This document shows positions 1 to 5,245 of a stretch of DNA of 7,302 bases, piece after piece (position 1 is the first letter of the stretch; every line of letters begins with the position of its first letter). The position numbers and the translations under genes were made by a program. The notes beneath the pieces were generated by a model that had not been told where the DNA came from, did not search any database, and saw only the letters and a program-made list of their open reading frames with translations. The stretch is from an uncultured Eubacteriales bacterium (GTDB lineage Bacteria > Bacillota > Clostridia > Oscillospirales > CAG-272): assembly GCA_934489945.1 (NCBI GenBank), contig CAKSSY010000076.1, positions 1 to 7,302 on the forward strand. Direction: 5' to 3'.

Positions 1-240
1 GTAACCACCCGTGAGTCCTGCCGAAGCTGCAATCTTCGGAATTGCTTCAAAGACCTTTGCCACATGAATGCTGTTGGAAGCGTTTACCTCGTCCGCCGAA
101 GCAAGATGCTTCTTCGGAATGACAAGAATATGCACAGGAGCCTGCGGATTTATGTCGTGAAACGCGCAAACATACTCATCCTCATACACTTTTTTCGAGG
201 GAATCTCCCCCGCTACAATTTTACAAAAAAGACAATCCAT
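1..240 (-). CDS. HIT family protein (HinT-like), N-terminal 80 residues, runs off window
   Basis: The reverse-strand reading begins MDCLFCKIVAGEIPSKKVYE and continues with an AFHDINPQAPVHILVIPKKH segment, which is the N-terminal half of a histidine-triad nucleotide-binding protein of the HinT/PKCI type. The CxxC pair (Cys3, Cys6) seen in many zinc-containing HIT proteins is present, and the TGGY segment that precedes the beta strand leading into the catalytic region is at the very edge. The HxHxH catalytic triad itself lies outside the window, so activity cannot be judged. Family members hydrolyse purine nucleoside phosphoramidates or related adenylated compounds in the cytoplasm. The ATG (complement of 238-240) follows a GGGAGG ribosome binding site (complement of about 250-255) and a near-consensus promoter. 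The gene is divergent from the amidohydrolase operon. Usual family length is 110-140 residues, so roughly a third to two fifths is missing. Confidence 0.93.
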   Translation of the reverse strand, partial: MDCLFCKIVAGEIPSKKVYEDEYVCAFHDINPQAPVHILVIPKKHLASADEVNASNSIHVAKVFEAIPKIAASAGLTGGY

Positions 241-275
241 TCCGGTATCCTCCCGATTCCGATTTACTTGTCTTT

Positions 276-304
276 ATTATACCTCCCCTATGGGGGAAAG
301 TCAA
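276..304 (-). promoter_or_regulatory. Sigma-A promoter for the HIT gene
   Basis: On the minus strand a -35 TTGACT (complement of 299-304) and a perfect -10 TATAAT (complement of 276-281) are separated by exactly 17 bp (282-298). The predicted transcript starts near 269, leaving a leader of about 30 nt to the ATG with a GGGAGG ribosome binding site. Confidence 0.85.
284..297. promoter_or_regulatory. Operator-like inverted repeat inside the HIT promoter spacer
   Basis: The sequence TCCCCTATGGGGGA can pair as TCCCC/GGGGA around a four-base loop, or be read as the pseudo-palindrome CCCC-TAT-GGGG. It lies wholly between the -35 and -10 boxes of the leftward promoter and upstream of the rightward amidohydrolase gene. 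A C-run/G-run dyad with an A/T centre resembles operators of the CsoR/CstR/FrmR repressor family, but the flanking TA...TA arms are only partly present (ATACC on the left, no match on the right). A regulator is inferred, not seen. Confidence 0.4.
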
Positions 305-323
305 TAAAAAGGATCTGAAAATT

Positions 324-1124
324 TTGAAATTCTTCGATATTCACACTCACATTTATCCGGATGCAATCGCCGGGAAGGCGGTTAACAACCTCAACGCCTT
401 TTATTCATTCGTTTGTGCAGGCAAAGGAACCGCCGATGATCTGATTCCCGCAGAAAAAGAGGCTCATTCGGCGGGGTGCCTGATTCTCGGCGTTGCAACC
501 GCGCCGAAACAGGTTTCCCATGTCAATACCTTTCTTTCCCTGCTCTGCCGTACCCAAACAACCGATTCATTTCAAGTACGGGCATTCGGATGTATTCATC
601 AGGACAGCGAAAACATTCCCGCCATCGTCGACGACATTGAAAAACAAGGACTGTGCGGTGTAAAACTCCATCCCGATATTCAGGGAGTAAACATTGACGA
701 CAATCGACTGATGCCCCTTTATGAGTGTATGGAAGGAAGGATGCCCGTTGCCTTCCACATGGGAGACGACAGAGAAGAATACCGTTTTTCCACCGCCGAA
801 CGGCTGGTGCGAATAAAAAAACGCTTTCCCAAACTTGAAGTAATCGCTGCACATTTGGGTGGTTACCGGGCGTGGCAAGACAGTACCCTGCTCGCTGATC
901 TTGACGGTATTTACTTTGACACATCCAGCACACTTTGGGCAATGCCGCCTTCCGAAGCTACCCGCTTAATCCACTTGCTCGGAACATCACGTACCCTGTT
1001 CGGCACCGACTATCCCGTCGCCTATCCCGCCGAGGAGCTGGCGCGTTTTGATGCCCTTGATCTGAGCGAAGCGGAGCGGTCTGCGATTCTTTACAACAAT
1101 GCCGCAAGGCTTCTTGCCCTATGA
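324..1124 (+). CDS. Metal-dependent amidohydrolase (amidohydrolase_2 / ACMSD-like TIM barrel)
   Basis: This is a 266-residue protein with the metal-site layout of the amidohydrolase superfamily: FDIHTHIYP (His7, His9) at the first strand, GVKLHPD (Lys114, His116), AFHMGDD (His145), AAHLGGY (His177) and LFGTDYP (Asp229). The HxH start and the late GTDYP aspartate fit the amidohydrolase_2/ACMSD branch, which hydrolyses or decarboxylates cyclic and acidic substrates in the cytoplasm. TatD-type DNase/deacylase is a less likely alternative. The substrate cannot be told from sequence. The start is the TTG at 324, preceded by AAAAAGGA (306-313) at 10 nt spacing. It places the HxH at the expected position, and the next in-frame methionine (residue 130) is far too late. 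ATT at 321 is an alternative with better spacing. The stop overlaps the next start as ATGA (1121-1124), indicating translational coupling. Confidence 0.85.
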   Translation: MKFFDIHTHIYPDAIAGKAVNNLNAFYSFVCAGKGTADDLIPAEKEAHSAGCLILGVATAPKQVSHVNTFLSLLCRTQTTDSFQVRAFGCIHQDSENIPAIVDDIEKQGLCGVKLHPDIQGVNIDDNRLMPLYECMEGRMPVAFHMGDDREEYRFSTAERLVRIKKRFPKLEVIAAHLGGYRAWQDSTLLADLDGIYFDTSSTLWAMPPSEATRLIHLLGTSRTLFGTDYPVAYPAEELARFDALDLSEAERSAILYNNAARLLAL

Positions 1125-2230
1125 GTGTTCGTGATATTGACTGCCGCGAGGATCTTTGGGATCGCCTTGTCAAAACCTCAAAACCAATCCTTCTTTACGG
1201 CATGGGAAACGGTGCAGACAAAATCCTTACCGTTTGCGAAATGCGCGGCATCCGCATCGCTGACACCTTTGCCAGCGACGGCTTTGTCCGCGGGCACAGC
1301 TTTCACGGTAAAACCGTTTTGTCCTATACCGCCGCCAAAAAACAATACGGCGATTTCATCGTACTGCTTTCCTTTGCCAGTTCCCTGCCCGATGTTTTGG
1401 AAAACATTCGTCGAATCGGCAGAGAACAGGAATTGTACGCTCCGGATGTTCCCGTTTTCGGGGATACACTCTTTGACCGCACCTTCTTCCTCGGACACCG
1501 TCGGGAACTGGAGGAGACCGAAACCATTCTTGCCGACGCTCTCTCGCGAAAAACATTGGAAAATACAATCCGCTACAAACTGACCGGAGATATTTCGTAT
1601 CTTGATGCCTGTGAATGTGCCGAAGAAGAGACTTTTTCCCTTCTGAAAACCAATACCATCCGTCACTATGCCGATCTCGGTGCTTACAACGGGGATACCA
1701 TACGCAAAATACTCCCCGTTGCCCCGAATCTGAATGTGGTCACGGCTCTCGAACCTGACAGGCGGAATTTCCGCAAACTGACAGAATATGCCGCTTCGGT
1801 GTCGGACAAACTGACTGTCAGAGCTTACAATCTCGGAGCGTGGTCGGAAAAAACGCAGTTGTTTTTCGATGCCAGCGGAAATCGGAACGCCAATCTCTGT
1901 TCCCATCCAACCGGTAAGACTTCCATCGTCGAAACCGATACCTTGGATCATATTTTGCAGAATCAATCCGTGGATTTCATCAAATACGATGTAGAAGGTG
2001 CCGAAACCGAAGCTCTTGCGGGAAGCCGCATGACAATTGTCAGACATCGCCCCCGTCTGCTCGTATCTCTTTATCACAGAAGCGAGGATCTGTTTACTCT
2101 TCCGCAGCTTGTCCGAAATATGAACCCTTCCTATTTTTTCTATCTGCGAAAACTGCGTTATGTGCCCGCGTGGGATCTTAATCTTTATGCAATACCTAAT
2201 ACCAAGGAGGCTCGCCATGTATCGTTATGA
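1121..2230 (+). CDS. FkbM-family SAM-dependent methyltransferase with N-terminal Rossmann-like domain
   Basis: The protein has 369 residues. The C-terminal half is an FkbM-type methyltransferase: SAM-binding motif I DLGAYNGDT (residues 185-193), the acidic strand-2 end ALEPD (209-213), and the family-typical IKYDVEGAE (287-295) followed by RPRLLVSLYHR. Such enzymes usually O-methylate sugars or other small hydroxylated molecules. The N-terminal part (about 20-120) opens with PILLYGMGNGADK, a glycine-rich beta-alpha turn like that of nucleotide-sugar Rossmann domains. This suggests a second binding domain found in clostridial two-domain FkbM proteins, and its ligand is unknown. The start ATG overlaps the stop of the upstream gene by 4 bp and has only a weak AAGG (1106-1109), so translation is probably coupled. 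The 3' end overlaps the next gene by 14 bp. Confidence 0.82.
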   Translation: MSVRDIDCREDLWDRLVKTSKPILLYGMGNGADKILTVCEMRGIRIADTFASDGFVRGHSFHGKTVLSYTAAKKQYGDFIVLLSFASSLPDVLENIRRIGREQELYAPDVPVFGDTLFDRTFFLGHRRELEETETILADALSRKTLENTIRYKLTGDISYLDACECAEEETFSLLKTNTIRHYADLGAYNGDTIRKILPVAPNLNVVTALEPDRRNFRKLTEYAASVSDKLTVRAYNLGAWSEKTQLFFDASGNRNANLCSHPTGKTSIVETDTLDHILQNQSVDFIKYDVEGAETEALAGSRMTIVRHRPRLLVSLYHRSEDLFTLPQLVRNMNPSYFFYLRKLRYVPAWDLNLYAIPNTKEARHVSL

Positions 2231-2954
2231 ACTTCATATGCATACATCCGAAGGCAGTGCCTGTGGACGTTCGACCGGTGTCGAAATGGCGGAATTCTAT
2301 ATCCGAAACGGCTACAGCGGCGCAGTCGTTACCGATCACTTTATTCACGGCAACACCCGCCCCGACAAAAATCTTTCGTGGGACAATTACATCGATGCGT
2401 ATGCATCAGGCTACTATAACATGAAAACTGCCGCTCGCGGACGTGATTTTGACGTTTTTTTCGGCATTGAGGAAAAGCTCGACGGTTGGGACGAATATCT
2501 GGTTCTCGGTATTACCCCCGAGTGGCTGAAAAAACACCCCGAGTTGAGAACTTTGCGAGGCAAGGACTTCTTCTCGCTCATGCACAGTGCAGGTGCCTTT
2601 ATTATCCACGCTCATCCATATCGGGAACGTGACTACATGAAATCACAAACCGTCATCCTGCGTCCCAACGATGTGGATGCAATTGAAGTCCGCAACTGCG
2701 GCAATACGCCGGAGTGCGACCGCCGCGGATATGAATACGCGGTCAGAACCGGATTGCCGATGACGGGCGGAAGCGATCGCCATCTTGCCGATCCGGACAA
2801 GCCCTCAAGCGGAGTGGAGGTTCCGAACCGCTGCCATACCGCAGCCGAACTGATAGATGCCATCCGTTCACGCCGTACAACCGTCATAGATCTTGCCGCC
2901 TCATCGGAAGCAGAACTCACCGCTCCGATCTTTTCGGTAGAAATTTTTGAATAA
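2217..2954 (+). CDS. PHP-domain metal-dependent phosphoesterase
   Basis: The protein has 245 residues and the four PHP motifs: ELHMHT (His7, His9), VVTDHF (Asp40, His41), GIEEKL (Glu85), IIHAHPYR (His131, His133) and GGSDRH (Asp187, His189). All expected metal ligands are present, so an active trinuclear metal site is likely. Relatives include histidinol-phosphate phosphatase and nucleotide/RNA phosphoesterases such as YciV/RNase AM-like enzymes. The substrate is not identifiable. The ATG at 2217 is chosen over in-frame upstream starts (2160, 2187) because AAGGAGG (2204-2210) sits 6 nt before it and because the PHP motif then starts at residue 6. The gene overlaps the methyltransferase by 14 bp and is the last of the three-gene unit. 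No U-tract hairpin is visible after its stop. Confidence 0.87.
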   Translation: MYRYELHMHTSEGSACGRSTGVEMAEFYIRNGYSGAVVTDHFIHGNTRPDKNLSWDNYIDAYASGYYNMKTAARGRDFDVFFGIEEKLDGWDEYLVLGITPEWLKKHPELRTLRGKDFFSLMHSAGAFIIHAHPYRERDYMKSQTVILRPNDVDAIEVRNCGNTPECDRRGYEYAVRTGLPMTGGSDRHLADPDKPSSGVEVPNRCHTAAELIDAIRSRRTTVIDLAASSEAELTAPIFSVEIFE

Positions 2955-2992
2955 TATTCCTCCGATTCTGCCAAAAAAATCTCCGTTTCCCC

Positions 2993-3021
2993 TTGATTTC
3001 GTGACACAGATGCGTTATAAT
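2993..3021 (+). promoter_or_regulatory. Sigma-A promoter for asd
   Basis: A -35 TTGATT (2993-2998) and a perfect -10 TATAAT (3016-3021) are separated by 17 bp. The expected start near 3028 gives a short leader of about 26 nt carrying GAAAGGA (3039-3045), 8 nt before the asd ATG. Confidence 0.85.
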
Positions 3022-3053
3022 AAATTATTCTTTTTACCGAAAGGACTTTATCC

Positions 3054-4136
3054 ATGAAAAAATGTAAGGTTGGCGTTATCGGCGCAACCGGCATGGTCGG
3101 TCAGCGTTTTTTGACCCTTCTCGAAAATCATCCCTATTTTGAAGTGACCGCACTTGCCGCTTCTGCACGCTCCGCAGGTAAGACCTATCGCGAAGCAGTC
3201 GGTGAGCGTTGGAAAATGAAGACACCGATGCCGCAAAAATTTGCCGACATGATTGCGATTGACGCCCAGAACATTCCGGAAATGTCCGAACTCGTGAACT
3301 TTGTCTTTTGCGCTGTGGATATGAAAAAGGAAGAAATCCGTGCTCTTGAGGAAGCCTATGCCAAGTCGGAAATTCCCGTGGTTTCCAACAACTCGGCAAA
3401 CCGTTGGACCCCGGATGTTCCGATGGTGATTCCGGAGATCAACGACTCCCACCTTGCGGTTATTCCTGAACAAAGAAAGCGGCTCGGTACCAAACGCGGA
3501 TTTATCGCCGTTAAACCGAACTGCTCCATTCAGTCCTATGTTCCCGCCCTTACCCCGTTGCTGAAATATAACCCTACAATGGTGCTTGCCACTACCTATC
3601 AGGCAATTTCCGGTGCGGGAAAGACCTTCCGTGAGTGGCCGGAAATGATCGACAATGTGATTCCGTACATCGGCGGCGAAGAGGAAAAGAGCGAACAGGA
3701 GCCTCTCAAGATTTGGGGACACATCGAAAATGGTACGATTGTCAAGGCAAAAGCCCCCCTCATCACGACACAGTGCATCCGCGTTCCTGTCAGTGACGGA
3801 CACACGGCAGCAGTATTTGTAAAATTTGAGAAGAAGCCCTCCAAAGAAGAAATTTTGGAAGCGTGGGCAAATTATTCCGGAAAAGCCCAGGAATTAGAGC
3901 TTCCGAGTGCTCCTCAGAAATTTCTCACGTATTTTCAGGATGACAACCGCCCACAAGCGGCACTTGACCGTGATCTTTACGACGGCATGGGCATCAGCAT
4001 CGGTCGCCTGCGTGAGGATACGATTTTCGATTATAAATTTGTGGGACTGTCTCATAACACGCTCCGCGGTGCGGCGGGCGGCGGTGTGCTGATTGCCGAA
4101 CTTTTGTACCGGGAAGGATTCTTTGACAGATTTTAA
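3054..4136 (+). CDS. asd: Aspartate-semialdehyde dehydrogenase, archaeal/fungal-type
   Basis: The enzyme catalyses NADP-dependent reductive dephosphorylation of aspartyl phosphate to aspartate semialdehyde, the branch point to lysine/diaminopimelate, threonine and methionine. The 360-residue protein shows the Rossmann motif GATGMVG (residues 10-16), the SNNSANR segment (111-117), the catalytic cysteine in KPNCS (Cys157), the substrate-binding segment CIRVPVSDGHTA with Arg243 and His250, and a C-terminal GAAGGGVLIAEL segment that returns to the cofactor domain. The ERWKM-P and SDGHTA wording and the 350-360 residue length match the archaeal/yeast Hom2-like branch rather than the classical USG-1/E. 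coli type. It has its own promoter and ribosome binding site and is not embedded in an amino-acid operon here. Downstream come an inverted repeat and tRNA-Leu on the same strand. Confidence 0.95.
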   Translation: MKKCKVGVIGATGMVGQRFLTLLENHPYFEVTALAASARSAGKTYREAVGERWKMKTPMPQKFADMIAIDAQNIPEMSELVNFVFCAVDMKKEEIRALEEAYAKSEIPVVSNNSANRWTPDVPMVIPEINDSHLAVIPEQRKRLGTKRGFIAVKPNCSIQSYVPALTPLLKYNPTMVLATTYQAISGAGKTFREWPEMIDNVIPYIGGEEEKSEQEPLKIWGHIENGTIVKAKAPLITTQCIRVPVSDGHTAAVFVKFEKKPSKEEILEAWANYSGKAQELELPSAPQKFLTYFQDDNRPQAALDRDLYDGMGISIGRLREDTIFDYKFVGLSHNTLRGAAGGGVLIAELLYREGFFDRF

Positions 4137-4150
4137 CATTTTTAAAATAA

Positions 4151-4200
4151 CATGATTCTTGTCTGTCGATCTTTTGACGAACCGGCAGACAAGAATCATG
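4151..4200 (+). repeat. Long inverted repeat between asd and tRNA-Leu
   Basis: Arms CATGATTCTTGTCTG (4151-4165) and CAGACAAGAATCATG (4186-4200) are perfectly complementary over 15 bp. In RNA the stem extends to 18 bp with one G-U pair, closing a 14-nt loop (4169-4182). There is no T-run after the right arm (GCGCAACAAA), so it does not look like a normal intrinsic terminator. It lies 17 nt before the mature tRNA-Leu 5' end, and no convincing separate tRNA promoter is visible. It may be a transcript-end stabiliser for asd, a processing site between asd and the tRNA, or a weak terminator. Confidence 0.8.
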
Positions 4201-4217
4201 GCGCAACAAATATATAA

Positions 4218-4300
4218 GCGGGCGTGGCGGAATCGGCAGACGCGATGGATTTAGGATCCATTGGGCAACCGTGAAGGTTCAAGTCCTTTCACCCGCACCA
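4218..4300 (+). tRNA. tRNA-Leu(UAG), reads CUA/CUN
   Basis: The 83-nt gene folds as a class II tRNA. Acceptor arms are GCGGGCG and CACCCGC with discriminator A and encoded CCA (4298-4300). The D stem is GCG/CGC, the anticodon stem ATGGA/TCCAT carries loop TTTAGGA with anticodon TAG (4252-4254), a long variable region spans 4262-4272, and the T arm has loop TTCAAGT. The acceptor contains one C-A mismatch (C6 at 4223 against A67 at 4291), where related clostridial tRNA-Leu genes usually have T-A, and a G-U closes the T stem. Everything else is canonical. Confidence 0.95.
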
Positions 4301-4391
4301 TGGCGAGTGGTCGTAACGGATTTGCGTTATACAATAGAACATGCAGAAACTCCGCAGACTCATTTTGTACCCGCTTCTCCGTTCTGACTTT

Positions 4392-4409
4392 CGCCCCCTG
4401 CAGGGGGCG
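4392..4409 (+). terminator. GC-rich palindrome after tRNA-Leu, possible terminator
   Basis: CGCCCCCTGCAGGGGGCG is an 18-nt perfect palindrome (7-bp stem, TGCA loop) about 90 nt after tRNA-Leu. It is followed by GTTTCTGCCGTTT, which is T-rich but interrupted, so termination is plausible but not typical. Confidence 0.4.
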
Positions 4410-4440
4410 GTTTCTGCCGTTTCCAAGTAGCATCCGTACC

Positions 4441-4520
4441 AACAAAAGAAAAAGAATAAAAGCCCGGAAGAAAAAACAAAAGGAAAAAAGGATTCCGAAA
4501 AAGCGGCGAAAAGAAAAATG
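4441..4520 (+). other. Purine-rich tract in the gene-free region between two tRNAs
   Basis: Of the 80 bases only 13 are pyrimidines, giving a strongly strand-asymmetric A/G tract that runs into the left arm of the large hairpin. It is open in one frame (Lys/Arg-rich) but has no ribosome binding site or plausible start, and that frame runs through tRNA-Leu, so it is not called coding. Apart from this tract and the named hairpins, no gene is seen in 4301-4727. A minor AT hairpin (TGTGTTTTT/AAAAACACA, 4650-4670) is also present there. Confidence 0.6.
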
Positions 4521-4585
4521 AAGTCGGAAAGCGCGAGCGCGTCTGCGCCGCGCGACCGACTTCATTTTTTCGCCGCCCGGAATCC
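4490..4585. terminator. Large nested hairpin, probable bidirectional terminator
   Basis: Nested complementary blocks span 96 nt: GGATTCCG (4490-4497) with CGGAATCC (4578-4585); GCGGCG (4503-4508) with CGCCGC (4571-4576); a perfect 14-bp stem AAAAATGAAGTCGG (4514-4527) with CCGACTTCATTTTT (4556-4569); and an inner GC hairpin GCGCG (4531-4535) with CGCGC (4549-4553), topped by GCGC/GCGC. The A-run before and T6 after the 14-bp stem are what a bidirectional intrinsic terminator shows, and the location between converging tRNA genes fits. The extra outer blocks make it much longer than a usual terminator, so a structured RNA is an alternative. Confidence 0.6.
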
Positions 4586-4683
4586 CCAAAAACAGAGAAA
4601 AATCTGACGCCATTTTGACACCATAAAGGTACGTTTTTCCTTAATTTTGTGTGTTTTTTAGAAAAACACAAGAAACGAAAAAC

Positions 4684-4725
4684 GGCTCAAACCCTTTGAA
4701 AATAAAGGGTTTGAACCACTTTTTT
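4684..4725. terminator. Bidirectional intrinsic terminator, mainly for tRNA-Ser
   Basis: Arms 4684-4697 (GGCTCAAACCCTTT) and 4704-4717 (AAAGGGTTTGAACC) form a 14-bp stem with a 6-nt loop. The one imperfect position is a G-U pair on the leftward transcript but C-A on the rightward one, which favours the leftward direction. Leftward, the stem is followed by GTTTTTCGTTTC. Rightward, it is followed by T6 (4720-4725). It begins 10 nt past the tRNA-Ser 3' end. Confidence 0.85.
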
Positions 4726-4727
4726 GT

Positions 4728-4819
4728 TGGCGGAGAAGGAGAGATTTGAACTCTCGCGCCGGTTTAGCCGGCCTACACCCTTAGCAGGGGCGCCTCTTCG
4801 GCCTCTTGAGTACTTCTCC
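4728..4819 (-). tRNA. tRNA-Ser(GCU), reads AGC/AGU
   Basis: On the minus strand the 92-nt gene has a perfect 7-bp acceptor GGAGAAG/CTTCTCC, discriminator G and encoded CCA (complement of 4728-4730). The anticodon stem CGCCC/GGGTG carries loop CTGCTAA with anticodon GCT (complement of 4783-4785). A long variable arm GCCGG-CTAAA-CCGGC and a T arm GAGAG/CTCTC with loop TTCAAAT complete the class II serine fold. It has its own consensus promoter and terminator, so it is a single-gene unit converging on tRNA-Leu. Confidence 0.96.
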
Positions 4820-4865
4820 ATCTGCATACTCTGCGAGTCGCCGTTTGCACAAACCCGCAAGCGGT

Positions 4866-4894
4866 ATTATACACGTTTTTTTTGCGTTTGTCAA
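4866..4894 (-). promoter_or_regulatory. Perfect-consensus sigma-A promoter for tRNA-Ser, with UP-like tract
   Basis: On the minus strand TTGACA (complement of 4889-4894) and TATAAT (complement of 4866-4871) are 17 bp apart, a full consensus match. Upstream of -35 (4895-4924) A- and T-runs form an UP-element-like tract that includes a small dyad AAAAAGTT/AACTTTTT (4904-4922). The transcript should start near 4859, about 40 nt before the mature tRNA. Confidence 0.92.
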
Positions 4895-5079
4895 TAGTTT
4901 TTTAAAAAGTTGCCAACTTTTTTTGACATACACACCGCATTGTACTTTCAATGTCTTAAAAATTGCAATCGATACCTTATTAAAATGAAATATTTCCATT
5001 GATTCTTAATCTTGCCGCCTCATCAAAAGACCAAAAACACAAAATTCAAAAGAAAAACATAAATAAATTCAAAAATCCC
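4895..5079. other. AT-rich spacer between divergent tRNA-Ser and rpmG promoters
   Basis: No gene, RNA or repeat of note is seen here. It holds the UP-like tracts of both flanking promoters. A TTGACA at 4923-4928 on the plus strand has no -10 box at usable spacing. Confidence 0.6.
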
Positions 5080-5108
5080 TTGACAGAAAAGAATTCCAAT
5101 GGTATAAT
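5080..5108 (+). promoter_or_regulatory. Perfect-consensus sigma-A promoter for the rpmG-secE-nusG operon
   Basis: TTGACA (5080-5085), 17 bp, TATAAT (5103-5108). The 40 bp upstream are rich in A-runs, fitting an UP element, as expected for a strongly expressed translation operon. The predicted start is near 5114-5116, giving a leader of about 130 nt before rpmG. Confidence 0.93.
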
Positions 5109-5113
5109 AATTT

Positions 5114-5195
5114 TACCTCTGTATGCAGGTCTTTTTTGTTGTGTCCTGAAAACGCGCCAACGTCGGACATGACTTCCGCTCACGGAGGGAGGTAC
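5114..5195 (+). promoter_or_regulatory. Structured 5' leader of the rpmG operon
   Basis: The leader begins with a small ACCT/AGGT stem (5115-5130) followed at once by T6 (5132-5137), then a second stem TGTCC/GGACA. It ends in the unusually strong ribosome binding site GGAGGGAGG (5184-5192) that belongs to a short ORF rather than to rpmG. The first stem is only 4 bp and too near the start to be a confident attenuator. No known riboswitch or ribosomal protein binding motif is recognised. Confidence 0.4.
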
Positions 5196-5228
5196 ATGGA
5201 TTCCTTGTGGGATCCAAATCAATTTTAA
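5196..5228 (+). CDS. Possible 10-residue leader peptide upstream of rpmG
   Basis: ATG at 5196 opens a 10-codon frame, MDSLWDPNQF, ending in TAA (5226-5228). The strong site GGAGGGAGG lies directly before it. The stop is 17 nt before the rpmG ATG, and the rpmG ribosome binding site (GGGAGG, 5230-5235) begins right after it, so a ribosome finishing this ORF would cover the rpmG initiation region. An 8-bp stem (5197-5204 with 5209-5216) folds over its codons 1-7. No run of one amino acid is present, so classical amino-acid attenuation is not suggested. It could be a chance ORF next to a spare ribosome binding site. Confidence 0.4.
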   Translation: MDSLWDPNQF

Positions 5229-5245
5229 TGGGAGGTGCCGAAAAA

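Noticed and set aside
64..318. 84-residue plus-strand ORF over the HIT gene
   Set aside because: It is the antisense shadow of the HIT coding region. It has no ribosome binding site or recognisable protein, and it runs into the operator and promoter region.
1178..2218. 346-codon minus-strand ORF across the FkbM gene
   Set aside because: It is the antisense shadow of a clear methyltransferase with conserved motifs, and it has no recognisable domains.
4123..4148. TTGACA ... TAAAAT at the asd 3' end as a tRNA-Leu promoter
   Set aside because: The spacer is only 14 bp, the -35 lies in asd coding sequence, and the transcript would start inside the inverted repeat.
4261..4521. 86-residue Lys/Arg-rich ORF starting inside tRNA-Leu
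   Set aside because: It begins within the tRNA gene, lacks a ribosome binding site, and its basic tail only reflects the purine-rich tract.
4615..4643. TTGACA at 4615 as a rightward promoter
   Set aside because: The -10 position at 17 bp reads TCCTTA, too far from consensus, and no gene follows on that strand before the terminator.
4218..4819. Integrated element or attachment site at the tRNA genes
   Set aside because: No integrase, no duplicated tRNA 3' end and no direct repeats are seen between or beside the two tRNAs.
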